Source of the DNA: Xaviernesmea oryzae
GTDB lineage: Bacteria > Pseudomonadota > Alphaproteobacteria > Rhizobiales > Rhizobiaceae
Length of the DNA: 64,000 nucleotides
Assembly: GCF_900109605.1 (NCBI RefSeq)
Contig: NZ_FOAM01000013.1
Location: 107,328-171,327 of the forward strand
Reading direction: 5' to 3'
Position 1 is the first letter of the stretch. The number at the start of each line of letters is the position of its first letter. Made by a program: the position numbers and the translations under genes. A model generated the notes under the pieces. It was given only the letters and a program-made list of their open reading frames with translations, was not told where the DNA came from and did no database searches. Positions 45,551 to 54,825 of this stretch are shown here, piece by piece.

Positions 45551-47053
45551 TCAGAAGACGGCCCTGAAGACCAGATAGAGCAGAGCGGCCAACAGGCCGG
45601 AGGCCGGCACGGTCACCACCCAGGCGGCCGCCATGGTCATGAAGTGCGACCGGCGCACCAGCCGGCGGCGCTGCGTCTCGTCAGGCCCTGGCTCGTCGCG
45701 CTGGCGAAACTCGCTCTGCCCGGTCTTGCGGCGCACAAATTCCACGCGCAGCTGCGAATTGCGGGTGAACCATTCGCGGAAGAACCCGATGCCGAAGACC
45801 GCGCCGACGGCCGTATGCGTGGTGCTCACGGGGATGCGGATCGCGACCGCCAGCAGCACCGTCAGCGCGGTTGCGAGCGCCACGCAGAAAGCGCGCATCG
45901 GGTTGAGCTTGGTGATGCCGACGCCGACGACATAGATGAGCTTCGGCCCATAAAGCGACAGGCCAAGCGAAATGCCGAGCGCACCGATCAGTGTCACCCA
46001 GAGCGGAACGACCGTATAAGGCTCCGGCAGGAATCCGGCACTGGCGGACACGATGGCCGAAAGCGGCCCGATGGCGTTGGAGACGTCATTGGCGCCATGC
46101 GCGAAGGACAAAAGCGCGGCAGACAGGATCAGCGGCACGCGAAACAGCCGGCGCAGCGCCTGCTTGTTGTCATCCAGGGTCATTGCTTCCTGGCGGATGC
46201 GCCCGGCAAAGAGGAGATAGGTGGCCAGGCCCGTCGTGAGACCGGCGGCCAACCCATAGGAGGCCGGTACCCGCGCCACCCTGTCCATGCAGATCAGCGC
46301 GAAATAGACGGTGAAGGTGCCGATCATGAGGGCGATGACGATCGGGATCCAGAAGCCGGCGGCTGCCATCCGGTCCTCGCGGTAGAACACCTTGATCTTC
46401 ATAAAGGCGAGAAGCAGGGCGGCAATCCCCCCGCCAAGAAAGGGGGTGACGACCCAGCTTGCCGTGATCGAGGCGAGCGACACCCAGTTGACGGTGCCGA
46501 ACCCGGCTGCGGCTATGCCCGCGCCGAGAATGCCGCCGACGACCGAATGGGTGGTGGAGATTGCCGCGCTCGACCAGGTGGCGATATTGACGCAGATGGC
46601 TGCCGAGGTCAGCGCCGCCATCATTACCCAGATGAAGGTGTCGCGGCTCGGCATGTCGTTCATATGGACGATGCCGCTTTCGATGGTGGAGGTGATGCGC
46701 CCTCCGGCAAAGACGGCGCCGGCGATTTCGAAGACGGCGGCGATCATCAGCGCGGTACGCATGGAAATCGCCTTGGCGCCAACGGCTGCGCCGACATTGT
46801 TGGTCACGTCATTGGCGCCGATATTCATGGCCATGTAGGCGGCCATGGCGGCGGCGGCGATGATGATGCCCGTGCCCGGCTGACCCGCCGTGTAGCTATA
46901 GGCGAACAGCGCGCTGATCAGCAGGAAGACGGCGGCAAAGCCGATCCAGGTCGACGACCGGCGCACATGATAGACCGCCTGCTCGGCAAGCATCAGCTTG
47001 TCCAGCTCTTTATCGAGTGTCGGCTTTTCCAATACCGGCGCGTGTTTGCCCAC
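45551..47053 (-). CDS. pit: PiT-family inorganic phosphate transporter
   Basis: 500 residues, about ten membrane helices. The two PiT signatures are present: [20 protein letters not shown] and [27 protein letters not shown] and [15 protein letters not shown] are family repeats at the ends of each half. Substrate: metal-phosphate symported with protons or sodium. The protein has a 45-residue soluble N-terminus and a charged loop ([21 protein letters not shown]) near the C-terminus. No pap/pit accessory gene (DUF47) is beside it. Confidence 0.93.
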   Translation of the reverse strand: MGKHAPVLEKPTLDKELDKLMLAEQAVYHVRRSSTWIGFAAVFLLISALFAYSYTAGQPGTGIIIAAAAMAAYMAMNIGANDVTNNVGAAVGAKAISMRTALMIAAVFEIAGAVFAGGRITSTIESGIVHMNDMPSRDTFIWVMMAALTSAAICVNIATWSSAAISTTHSVVGGILGAGIAAAGFGTVNWVSLASITASWVVTPFLGGGIAALLLAFMKIKVFYREDRMAAAGFWIPIVIALMIGTFTVYFALICMDRVARVPASYGLAAGLTTGLATYLLFAGRIRQEAMTLDDNKQALRRLFRVPLILSAALLSFAHGANDVSNAIGPLSAIVSASAGFLPEPYTVVPLWVTLIGALGISLGLSLYGPKLIYVVGVGITKLNPMRAFCVALATALTVLLAVAIRIPVSTTHTAVGAVFGIGFFREWFTRNSQLRVEFVRRKTGQSEFRQRDEPGPDETQRRRLVRRSHFMTMAAAWVVTVPASGLLAALLYLVFRAVF

Positions 47054-47516
47054 GGGCGGGGTCTCCCAATCTCACAAGGTCTTCCCGTCCGCGTCAGGCA
47101 GCACGGCGGGGCCGGTCACAATCTTCGAACGCCGCCCATGTCGACCGTTCGTCTTCGGGCAGGACACAGTCTATTGCGGCATGATGCCAAGACAGAACGA
47201 CGAATGCATGTTCGCGCCGCAGCAGCCGAGCGCGCCATCTCCATCTCGCCAGCGTGAAGCATAAGCCACCCATGCGCGCAAGCGCCTCGGGATCAGCCCT
47301 CTTGGCTGAGCACCGGGCGCGGTTTCACACCCATCACAAGCATGCGCAAAGGCCTCGCACCGTCTTGGCCGGACGATCCACCCGGAAAAAGGAGCTGCGT
47401 GGGATAGCGAATGACATTGCAGGATGCGGGGGGAGGGGCTTGCCCGGATGACGCCGACTGCGGCCTACGCAGTCAGCGAGAGGATCAAGAGAGGTGCGAA
47501 CCGCTGACGAGAACCG
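47054..47516. other. 463-bp intergenic region
   Basis: Upstream of pit and at the 3' end of the Nudix gene, both on the minus strand. It should hold the pit promoter. No PHO-box pair, gene or riboswitch was recognised; open frames there are short and Arg-rich. Confidence 0.4.
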
Positions 47517-48026
47517 TCAGGCCGAAAGACCTGTTGCCGCACCTTGATGCATCGTTGCCGTCAGCTCCTTGTCGAACTGTTCGATCAAGGCTTTCAGGCC
47601 CGGTTCCGCCACGCGGGCTGCGGCCTCTGCAAAGGACACCCAGTCCAGCTTGCGGCTGCCCCGCTCGGGAAAATGCTTCAACATATCGGTGACGACAAGC
47701 GGATAGACCTGGACACGGCAGGGTACTTTCAGCCCGCCATTCATGCCCTTCTCATACATGTAGGAGCCCGCCATCTCTTCACTGACGATGCCCTTCACGC
47801 CGGCTTCCTCATAGGCTTCGCGCGCGGCGGCCTGTGCGGAGGTCTTGCCTTCCATCGGCCATCCCTTGGGGATGACCCAGCGGCCGGTATCGCGGCTGGT
47901 GATGACGAGCATCTCCGGCTCGCCCGTCTTCTTATGGAACCGATAGCACAAGGCGGCACACTGCATTCGCGCGGGGCGGCGGAACATCAACAGCATATCG
48001 CTGGCCAACCGGTTGAAGATCGTCAA
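47517..48026 (-). CDS. Nudix hydrolase
   Basis: 169 residues if translation begins at TTG 48026, behind GGAAGG; ATGs downstream (e.g. 47996) are alternatives, and the frame stays open to 48221. The Nudix box is GWPMEGKTSAQAAAREAYEEAGV, very close to diphosphoinositol-polyphosphate/diadenosine-type enzymes (MutT superfamily). VITSRDTGRWVIPKG precedes it. In bacteria such enzymes cleave dinucleoside polyphosphates or similar; substrate not certain. Alone on the minus strand. Confidence 0.82.
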   Translation of the reverse strand: MTIFNRLASDMLLMFRRPARMQCAALCYRFHKKTGEPEMLVITSRDTGRWVIPKGWPMEGKTSAQAAAREAYEEAGVKGIVSEEMAGSYMYEKGMNGGLKVPCRVQVYPLVVTDMLKHFPERGSRKLDWVSFAEAAARVAEPGLKALIEQFDKELTATMHQGAATGLSA

Positions 48027-48657
48027 TTGTTTCGTCCTTCCGAAGTCGATGTCGGTCCTTCTCACGGGTGTCCGGCGGGGATAAGGTGATCTGCGCAGTG
48101 TCGCAGTATTTTCAGGTGAAGCGAAAGCTAAAGCAGCGATGCCCACGTTAGCCCTATATATAGGTATGCGTGGCGCCTTGCATAGAGGCAGGAGCGTCCT
48201 GACCGCATCCAAAAGCGTCACCGGCAGACTTTATCCGGAATTTTTCCACGCCGGAAAAAAATTAGCCGGATCAGGATGCCGATCGTTTTTCCAAGCCTCC
48301 ATCGCCTGCCTCAGAGATTGCCAATTCGGGCAAAATTCTGTTGAAAATTTGTGCGTTAGCCTTTGCTAGCGCATGAGCTGCAAAAGGAAGCCGGCGAAAG
48401 AGTTTGCTGGCTTCGCTGAGGCCAATCGAAGGGCGGACTATAGAGTGGCGATGATCCCGGCGATCCTCTAGAGTATACTTGAGGTTGTTTAAAATTTACT
48501 CTTACAACTCTTATATAATTAACAGTCTATGCTTGAGCGAGACTTGCGAGGTGGCGTATTTTCGAGATTTTGAATGTAAAGAATAGAAAAAGTATTATAA
48601 TATATTGAAGTTCCGATCGCCTTAATCCCGGCACCTTAAGGCTAAAGCTTTGTCTTT
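48027..48657. other. 631-bp gap with an AT-rich patch
   Basis: No convincing gene. The part from about 48480 to 48630 is strikingly AT-rich compared with the window (long TTTAAAATTTA and TATTATAATATATT stretches), while 48160-48470 is mixed. It may hold the Nudix gene's promoter. Open frames lack ribosome sites. Confidence 0.5.
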
Positions 48658-49338
48658 TCAGAAGTGAAGGCTGATGCCGAAATTGATGCCATGAGTGACG
48701 ACATCTGTTTTCAGCGCCGCCCCGCTGTCGATATCGACATTTACCAGGGAATAATTCGCCTTGTATTCAGCGAAGGCCGACCAGCGCGCGGTGAACCTGT
48801 AGTCGATGCCGGCCTGGGCCTGAAGCGTCGCGCCGCCCAGCTGATAGTCGAAGCGGCGTCCGCTCGGCCGGGTCACCTCCACATGCGGAATATTGATGCC
48901 GGCGCCCAGACCAAGATAGGGCGTCCAGTCGCGGGCGGCGTCCTGAAATCGGTAGAAACCGTTCAATGTCAGCAGGTTGAGGCCATCGGTAAATTCCAGC
49001 CTTGTCCAGCCCCGCGTGCGCGCAAAGGTCTCGTCATTGGCATAGACCTTGGCATGGGCGTAATCCAGCGCGATGCCGGCCTCGGGCAGGCCGAGATCGG
49101 TCAGCCACCAAGTGCCCCGAAAGCCATAATAGGGCGGGCTCTTGAAGGAGCGGCCTTCCCAATCGGCCGAAAATCGCGTCCCATCGGATGTCTCGACCGT
49201 TCCGGGCGCTGCCCATTGCACGCCGCCATAGGTCGACAACACCATTTCGGCCTGTGCCGATGCGGCAAAGCTCGCACAGGCAAAGAGGCTCTGCAGGAGG
49301 AAGCAGGGCAGGCGAAGGGCGGAGAACATCGGCGACAT
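48658..49338 (-). CDS. lpxQ: Lipid A oxidase LpxQ
   Basis: 226 residues. A Sec signal peptide (cleavage at AQA-EMV) is followed by an eight-stranded outer-membrane barrel ending in NFGISLHF with a C-terminal Phe. Motifs like VETSDGTRFSADWEGRSFKSPPYYGFRGTW and HAKVYANDETFARTRGW match rhizobial LpxQ, which in the outer membrane oxidises the proximal glucosamine of lipid A to 2-aminogluconate with oxygen. The identification rests on recall of the family's pattern. It stands alone, with an AT-rich region downstream. Confidence 0.82.
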   Translation of the reverse strand: MSPMFSALRLPCFLLQSLFACASFAASAQAEMVLSTYGGVQWAAPGTVETSDGTRFSADWEGRSFKSPPYYGFRGTWWLTDLGLPEAGIALDYAHAKVYANDETFARTRGWTRLEFTDGLNLLTLNGFYRFQDAARDWTPYLGLGAGINIPHVEVTRPSGRRFDYQLGGATLQAQAGIDYRFTARWSAFAEYKANYSLVNVDIDSGAALKTDVVTHGINFGISLHF

Positions 49339-49582
49339 CCATTCCAGGCGGCTTCAGATGGCCTAGAATCGACGTGTGACTGGTCTGTGACAGTTCCGGC
49401 GCGCGCAAGAGTGACGCTGGGAGCAGCGTCGCGAACGGATCGCGGGAAAGGGAAAACAACTCAAGGCTTTACAAGGCAAGGAAGGGGGCGCCGGCCTCCC
49501 GCACTGACGCACGGATTTGATGAAGGGATGACAATCCTGCAACATCGGCCAGCGGGGATCTGCCACGCAATCCCTCAAGCTG

Positions 49583-49610
49583 ACCTGCCGGGGTGCTGTG
49601 CCCGGCAGGT
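49583..49610. terminator. 10-bp hairpin after the first L,D-transpeptidase
   Basis: ACCTGCCGGG (49583-49592) pairs with CCCGGCAGGT (49601-49610) around GTGCTGTG, 17 nt past the stop of the minus-strand gene at 49628. No T run. Confidence 0.6.
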
Positions 49611-49627
49611 CATCGCATCGGTTCGAA

Positions 49628-50323
49628 TCAGCCGCCGAACAGGGTGCGCAGGATGTCGACCCCGCGATCGTCGTAGGAGACTTCGCCCTGCTTGTTGCCC
49701 GGACCGATGACGATCACTTTCGTGCCGACAGGGGCGCGGGCATAGAGATCGGTCACGTCCTCGTTCATCATGCGAATGCAGCCGGACGACATGTTGAGCC
49801 CGATCGTCCAGGGCTGGTTGGTGCCGTGAATGCGGAAGACGGTGTCTCGCCCGCCTTTATAGAGATAGAGCGCGCGTGCGCCGAGCGGATTGTCGATGCC
49901 GCCGGGCTGCACCTCGGGCAGGATATGGCCCTTCTTGCGCTCGCGTACGATCATCTCCGCCGGCGGACGCCAGCTCGGCCATTCCGCTTTGCGGCCGACT
50001 TGGACGACACCCGACCAGCCGAAGCCCTCGCGGCCAACGCCGATGCCATAACGCGTTGCGCGATTGCCGCCCTCGACCAGATACAGGAACTTGTTGTTGG
50101 TATCGACGATCACGGTGCCGGGAGCCTCGTCGGTGCGCAGGCGGACCTTGGTGCGCCAGAACTGGCGGGCCGGCTTACGATCCTGAACGGACACCTTGAC
50201 GACGGCGCTGTGCGATGTCGCCGGGGTGCTGGCGGCAAGCGGCATGGCGGCAGAGCCAAGCGTTGGCAGAAGCAGGCCTGCCGTCAGGGCGATTGCGGCG
50301 GCGATCCGCTGGGGCATTCTCAT
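49628..50323 (-). CDS. L,D-transpeptidase (YkuD), first copy
   Basis: 231 residues from ATG 50323 behind GAGGAGAGG. Signal peptide (LGSAAMPLA). The YkuD domain spans ~95-215: GTVIVDTNNKFLYLV, RYGIGVGREGF, IHGTNQPWTIG and active site SSGCIRM with Cys nucleophile. Such periplasmic enzymes make 3-3 peptidoglycan crosslinks or attach outer-membrane proteins (in rhizobia, to the beta-barrel anchors). A second copy starts 1.2 kb away; the two share about the same domain. Confidence 0.93.
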   Translation of the reverse strand: MRMPQRIAAAIALTAGLLLPTLGSAAMPLAASTPATSHSAVVKVSVQDRKPARQFWRTKVRLRTDEAPGTVIVDTNNKFLYLVEGGNRATRYGIGVGREGFGWSGVVQVGRKAEWPSWRPPAEMIVRERKKGHILPEVQPGGIDNPLGARALYLYKGGRDTVFRIHGTNQPWTIGLNMSSGCIRMMNEDVTDLYARAPVGTKVIVIGPGNKQGEVSYDDRGVDILRTLFGG

Positions 50324-50715
50324 TCTGTATCCTCTCCTCTCAATACGGGCTCTCGGAGCGCGGCGATCGCATCCGCTCGCTCTCCCTTCCTTTCGCGCGT
50401 TTCGTGTCAGCCGCACCCTGGCCTGTTTAAAGGTCGATCAGGTTGGAGCTGGGCGATGCCGAAACGCGGGGCATCCTCTCTCCTGCATGCCATCGTTGAC
50501 TGCAATCCATCAGGTCTCGGGGTCGATACAGGTGGTCATGGCAAGATCGCTGCACATTCCGGAGCCACATGCCATGGAAACTCACATCCGCGCAGACCGG
50601 AATCCGAATAGATTACCGGCCTTGTGACGGGAAAGACACGGGTTTGAGCTTGCCGATGCACAAACAGGACAGGGGTGGGCGCGAAACGCACCATCCCGCG
50701 TGCCCCTCAGTCTTG
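50324..50715. other. 392-bp region between the two L,D-transpeptidase genes
   Basis: Holds the first copy's promoter and the second copy's 3' end region (both minus strand). No hairpin, gene or EcfG box was seen. Confidence 0.4.
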
Positions 50716-51537
50716 CTATTGAACGATGACGCGCGTGCCGACTTTCACCCGTTCATAGAGATCGACGACATCCTCATTGCGCATGCGGATGCAGCCGGAC
50801 GAGACGGCATAGCCGATGGTCCAGGGCGCGTTGGTGCCGTGAATGCGGTAGAGCGTCGAGCCGAGATACATCGCGCGAGCCCCGAGCGGATTTGCAGGGC
50901 CGCCTTCCATGGACGCTGGCAGATAATGGCCTCTGGCTGCTTCGCGACTGATCATCTCCCCCGGCGGATGCCAGTCCGGCCACTCGGCCTTGCGGGTGAT
51001 GCGATGCGCGCCCGCCCATTCGAAGCCCGGCTTGCCCACCCCGACGCCATAGCGCCGCGCCTGGCCTGCGCTGGTGATCAGATAGAGAAAGCGGTTGTTG
51101 GTATCGATGATAATCGAACCCGGCTTTTCCTGGCTGTCATAGGCGACGACCTGCGGCAGAAATTGCGGATCGAGCCGTGAGGCCGGTGCTTGCGGTCGGG
51201 CGGCTATCACCTGCTGGGGGCGGACGCGGACCGGCGGCAGCGAAAAGGCAGCGCGCGGCGCCGGGGCCACCTTTCGGGCAGGCTGCTGGCTGGCGGCGGC
51301 CGGGGCATCAGGCGTTCCGCCCAGCTGCATCAGCCAGGGCGCGGTCAGGTCGGGGCTGACGATCACCGGCGGCCGGGTGCCATAGCGTTCCGCGCTATGA
51401 GCCGGCAGGATGGTCGCCGCAAGCAGCCCTGCCGTCAGCGCCATCTCCTTCAGCCGTCGTGCAGTGCGCTCGGTCTTCATGGGGTTGAAGGAGGTCAACG
51501 GCCCCTTGGCACGTTCTGGCAGAAACCTCGTCGTCAT
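50716..51537 (-). CDS. L,D-transpeptidase (YkuD), second copy
   Basis: 273 residues from ATG 51537 with GAGGACAAG upstream (ATG 51480 is an alternative that gives a cleaner signal peptide). The hydrophobic segment is at ~32-48 (MALTAGLLAATILPAHSA). After a Pro/Ala-rich linker (~75-115) comes the YkuD domain: GSIIIDTNNRFLYLI, RYGVGVGKPGFEW, IHGTNAPWTIG and SSGCIRM. It differs from the first copy by the long linker. Transcribed in the same direction, so it lies upstream of the first copy. Confidence 0.92.
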   Translation of the reverse strand: MTTRFLPERAKGPLTSFNPMKTERTARRLKEMALTAGLLAATILPAHSAERYGTRPPVIVSPDLTAPWLMQLGGTPDAPAAASQQPARKVAPAPRAAFSLPPVRVRPQQVIAARPQAPASRLDPQFLPQVVAYDSQEKPGSIIIDTNNRFLYLITSAGQARRYGVGVGKPGFEWAGAHRITRKAEWPDWHPPGEMISREAARGHYLPASMEGGPANPLGARAMYLGSTLYRIHGTNAPWTIGYAVSSGCIRMRNEDVVDLYERVKVGTRVIVQ

Positions 51538-51815
51538 CTTGTCCTCGCCTCATGCGGATGGCAGGTCGATCCGGCCGCAACCGGCACGCACTCTGCTGTG
51601 ACGGCCCGGCCGCCTATGACCGTAAGCCTCCCATTGCAAAACCCACCAAGAGGTAAACGGGTGGCGGCCCGTCCCCTTTTGATGCAGGCAAACCATGCGG
51701 TAAGGTTATCAACCGGTGTGGCGGCATGGTGCAGGTCCGGTTAAAAGGAGCATGAGGCTGTTAAGGCCTGATCGTGCCCGGCTGCATGGCAGGCTGGTTT
51801 GCAAGGGGAACATGG

Positions 51816-52454
51816 ATGGATCAGGCGCTGGCGAGCGGGCTTTCACGCGGGACGGACGGCCAGGTGCGCTGCATCTGGCAGATGGATCTGCCCGATTACC
51901 GGCACTATCACGACGTCGAATGGGGCCGCCCGGTGTGGGATGATACGAGACTGTTTGAAAAGCTGTGCCTGGAAGGTTTTCAATCCGGCCTGTCCTGGCT
52001 CACCATCCTGCGCAAGCGCGAGGGCTTCCGCGCCGCCTTTGCCGGTTTCGATATCGACCGCGTCGCCGAATTCGGAGAGGACGACATCGCGCGCTGCCTG
52101 GCCGATGCCGGCATCGTACGCCATCGCGGCAAGATCGTTTCCACCATCAACAATGCCCGCCGCGCCCAGGCACTGCGCGCGGAATTCGGCTCGCTCGCCC
52201 GCTATCTCTGGCAGTTCGAGCCGAAGGAGGCCGAGCGGCCCGCCAGCGTGACCTATGAGGCGCTGATCGCCAATCCGAAGACGGAGGCCTCGATCCGCCT
52301 TTCCAAGGATCTGAAAAAGCGCGGCTGGACCTTTGTCGGCCCCACCACCGTCTATGCCTTCATGCAGGCCATGGGCATGGTCAACGATCACGTCGAGGGC
52401 TGCTGCTGCCGCGCCGAGGTCGAGACCGAGCGCGCTGCCTTTTTACGCCCCTGA
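51816..52454 (+). CDS. tag: DNA-3-methyladenine glycosylase I
   Basis: 212 residues from ATG 51816 with AGGGGA upstream. The base-excision enzyme removes 3-methyladenine from alkylated DNA. Sequence: RCIWQMDLPDYRHYHDVEWGRPVWDD, LFEKLCLEGFQSGLSWLTILRKRE, and C-terminal VNDHVEGCCCRAE, where His and Cys (with the Cys near the N-terminus) make the zinc site. Alone; converges on the DUF305 gene. Confidence 0.94.
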   Translation: MDQALASGLSRGTDGQVRCIWQMDLPDYRHYHDVEWGRPVWDDTRLFEKLCLEGFQSGLSWLTILRKREGFRAAFAGFDIDRVAEFGEDDIARCLADAGIVRHRGKIVSTINNARRAQALRAEFGSLARYLWQFEPKEAERPASVTYEALIANPKTEASIRLSKDLKKRGWTFVGPTTVYAFMQAMGMVNDHVEGCCCRAEVETERAAFLRP

Positions 52455-52535
52455 CAAGCGGGTCGCCTGCAGTACGGCCACCTGTCGGCCCGCGAGAGGG
52501 GGCGGCACGTCTGCCACGCGATGACAGGCATTCAA

Positions 52536-52562
52536 CGGGATGGCGACAAAGCCGCCATCCCG
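52536..52562. terminator. Hairpin between tag and the DUF305 gene
   Basis: CGGGATGGCG (52536-52545) pairs with CGCCATCCCG (52553-52562) around ACAAAGC. The perfect 10-bp stem lies between converging genes. No T run. Confidence 0.65.
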
Positions 52563-52570
52563 CGCCGATG

Positions 52571-52960
52571 CTACTTGTCGTTCTTGGCGAGCCAGGCCTT
52601 CATTTCGGCGATTTCGGCTTCCTGCGCCTTGATCACCGCTTCGGCCAGCTTGCGGATTTCGGGGTCCTTGCCGTGTTCCAGCTCGATCCGGGCCATGGCG
52701 ATGGCACCTTCATGATGCGGGATCATGCCGCGGACGAAATCGACGTCGGGCCGGCCGGTGTATTCGATGTCCATCTTCTTGTGCATGGCCATATTGGCCT
52801 GCTTGAAGGCCTGCGTCGACGGCGCGTCGCTGGCCGACATCGCCATGGAGGCGTGGCTTTTCATATCCTCGGCCGAAACGAGGGCCGTGCCGCCGGCGAG
52901 AAGGGCTGAGGCGATCAGGCTGGAGGCGACGAGGGTTTTCAGGGTGTGGGCTGCAGACAT
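52571..52960 (-). CDS. DUF305 exported protein
   Basis: 129 residues from ATG 52960 behind GGAAGGA. A Sec signal peptide (cleavage near VSA-EDM), then the DUF305 four-helix domain with MIPHHEGAIAMARIELEHGKDPEI. The Met/His pattern (MKSHASMAMSAS, MAMHKKMD, HH) suits a copper or other metal site. DUF305 proteins occur in copper-response gene groups, but a copper role here is inferred. The gene's 5' leader holds two 18-bp tandem copies, and a Cys/His-rich protein gene precedes it. Confidence 0.85.
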   Translation of the reverse strand: MSAAHTLKTLVASSLIASALLAGGTALVSAEDMKSHASMAMSASDAPSTQAFKQANMAMHKKMDIEYTGRPDVDFVRGMIPHHEGAIAMARIELEHGKDPEIRKLAEAVIKAQEAEIAEMKAWLAKNDK

Positions 52961-52972
52961 GGAATGTCCTTC

Positions 52973-53008
52973 CTTGAATTGGGAAATGGCCTTGAATTGG
53001 GAAATGGT
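52973..53008. repeat. 18-bp tandem duplication in the DUF305 leader
   Basis: CTTGAATTGGGAAATGGC (52973-52990) is followed directly by CTTGAATTGGGAAATGGT (52991-53008). The copies match at 17 of 18 positions, lie 13-48 nt before the ATG on the minus strand and include the ribosome-site region edge. Confidence 0.9.
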
Positions 53009-53107
53009 CTGTCGATTGATCATGCTTGGGATGAAGCACGCGCGGCCGAGGACGCCCAGTTTCAAACGGGGTCGATGCACCGACCCATCCGCTTCTTGCT
53101 GGCAGGC

Positions 53108-53563
53108 TCAGATGCAGGTCGTCGTGGTGTGCAAGGCGACGCTGGCCGCGCCGTTGCGTTCAAGACGTGGCGGCGGTTGCGCAGGCGGAAGGCGATGATC
53201 GACGAGTCTCGCCAGATGCGCAGGCCAGGGCGCTGTCAGCGGCGCGGCGATCCGCCGGATCTGAACGCTCTCGGGCAGCACGGAGACGCAGGCGGCGCAG
53301 GCGGCCATCAGGCAATGCTTTGCGCAGCAAGGGCTGCCCGCGCAATCTCTCTCTTGGCAGTCGGGCTTCGCGCCGGCCTGCTCGGATCGAGCGACAGAAG
53401 CCACATCGGACGGCATGGCGTGGTGGTGCGGCGTCTGTACCTGAACGATACGGTTCCCGTCGTTTTCTCGTGAGGCCATGCTCGCCATCGGCATGCCGAG
53501 CGCCGGCATGGCCGAAAAGACCATCCAGGAAAGCATCATCAGGAGTGAAGCGAGGCGCACCAT
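53108..53563 (-). CDS. Cys/His-rich exported protein of unknown function
   Basis: 151 residues from ATG 53563 (a TTG at 53569 is possible); weak ribosome site. The N-terminal hydrophobic segment (VRLASLLMMLSWMVFSA) acts as a signal or anchor. The middle holds HHHAMPSD and CQERDCAGSPCCAKHCLMAACAAC, eight or so Cys in 30 residues, a likely metal-binding cluster, and the end is TTTTCI. It may be DUF2946-like. It lies on the same strand 147 bp upstream of DUF305, which fits a copper-handling pair, though no copper gene is seen. Confidence 0.6.
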   Translation of the reverse strand: MVRLASLLMMLSWMVFSAMPALGMPMASMASRENDGNRIVQVQTPHHHAMPSDVASVARSEQAGAKPDCQERDCAGSPCCAKHCLMAACAACVSVLPESVQIRRIAAPLTAPWPAHLARLVDHRLPPAQPPPRLERNGAASVALHTTTTCI

Positions 53564-53667
53564 CCACAATCAGCTAGCGCGGCGGTCCGGGCAAATCAAC
53601 GGCTCCTTCTCCTGCGCGGTCAAGCTGGACGGTCCAGCATCGCACCGGCGACATGCCGCGCCGGCGC

Positions 53668-54447
53668 TCACTCTTTTCGCGCAGGCGTACCGGGATCCTC
53701 GGCCGCAATCGCCCGATGGATGATCTCGATCTCGCGACCTTCCTCGCCAAAGGGGGCGACGGTCCATGCCCAGCTTCGAGATGCTGCCGGCGCCGGCTGG
53801 CCGAGCAGCAGGTCGAAATGTTCGAGCACCTGTCCCTGCCGATTGCGGACAGTGTAGTCGGTGTCCGTCAAAAGCAGCCGGCGGCAGGGCAGCATGGAAA
53901 GCCCCTGAAGATGGGCGGCGATGATGCCGGAAAGTGCGGCCTCGTCCACCGGCAGGTTGCGCGCCTCGAAACTCCGGCGCCGGCCGATCGGCATTTGCGA
54001 GAGGATATTGGCCGAGATCACCAGATCGAGCGTCGGCACCTGGCGCAGAAAGGCCAGCGGCTCGGCAGCACTGTTGACGCCCTCTTGATCGCCCGACAGA
54101 TCGCGCGAAATCAGCTTGGCATTGCGAATGCCGTTCAGCGTCAGCCAGGCGCGTACGCTGGCGAGATGCACGAGATCGACCAGCACCACCGTATCGAAAG
54201 CGCGCGACAGGGTCTTGACCGGCACATCGCGCAGAAGACCGGAGCCGAGCACCACGACGGTGCGTCGCTGCTTGAGCGTGGCGACCATCTCCTCCACCGC
54301 CCGATGGCATTGCGCCTCGTGCGGCGCCCAATCCCTGGCGCAACGCCGCGCGCGCGCCCACAGCCGGATCGATCCGCCGATAAAGGGGCGGAAAGCCGCA
54401 GGGGTGAGGGCGGCGGTGGCCGCATAATTCAGGGCTTCGAGGATCAT
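53668..54447 (-). CDS. Rossmann-fold/SAM-binding-like hypothetical protein
   Basis: 259 residues. Strands typical of a class I methyltransferase fold: TVVVLGSGLLRDVPV (residues ~62-77), VVLVDLVHL and LDLVISANILSQMP; C-terminal LLLTDTDYTVRNRQGQVLEHFDLLLG. It is similar to conserved hypothetical proteins of rhizobia, some annotated as methyltransferases. The glycine motif is short (GSGL), so I do not claim activity. ATG 54447 has no good ribosome site. Confidence 0.7.
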   Translation of the reverse strand: MILEALNYAATAALTPAAFRPFIGGSIRLWARARRCARDWAPHEAQCHRAVEEMVATLKQRRTVVVLGSGLLRDVPVKTLSRAFDTVVLVDLVHLASVRAWLTLNGIRNAKLISRDLSGDQEGVNSAAEPLAFLRQVPTLDLVISANILSQMPIGRRRSFEARNLPVDEAALSGIIAAHLQGLSMLPCRRLLLTDTDYTVRNRQGQVLEHFDLLLGQPAPAASRSWAWTVAPFGEEGREIEIIHRAIAAEDPGTPARKE

Positions 54448-54555
54448 CAGACGGCGATAGAGGAAGGCGGCGGCGATTTCCAGAGTGTGGGGGCGGCCAA
54501 GCGCCTGCGGAACGGCCAGTTTTGCGCAAGTCGCACCGATAGGGAAGGCGTGCCG

Positions 54556-54825
54556 TTAGCGATAAATCTCGCGGCGGTGGCCGATCTCGATCACCAGCAC
54601 CACGAGCTTATGATCGTAGATTTCGCAGATCACGCTGTAATCCCCGACACGATAGCGCCAATACCCTCCGCGCTCGGTGCCCTTCAGGGCAATGCCCAAC
54701 TGGCGCGGGTTTTCGTGCGTGGCGAGACGATGCTCCAGAAAGCTTTTGATCCGTTTCTGGTGATCGGTAGGAAGCTTGCGGACGAACTTCTGTACAGGCT
54801 GATCATACTCAATCGTCCATGTCAC
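54556..54825 (-). CDS. RelE/ParE-type toxin
   Basis: 89 residues. MTWTIEYDQPVQKFVRKLPTDHQKRI, the central GYWRYRVGDYSVICEI and end GHRREIYR are the RelE-family pattern: Arg and Tyr residues of ribosome-dependent mRNA cleavage. Overlaps the antitoxin's 3' end by 17 bp. Antitoxin comes first, as usual. Function as a toxin is inferred from family and pairing. Confidence 0.9.
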   Translation of the reverse strand: MTWTIEYDQPVQKFVRKLPTDHQKRIKSFLEHRLATHENPRQLGIALKGTERGGYWRYRVGDYSVICEIYDHKLVVLVIEIGHRREIYR

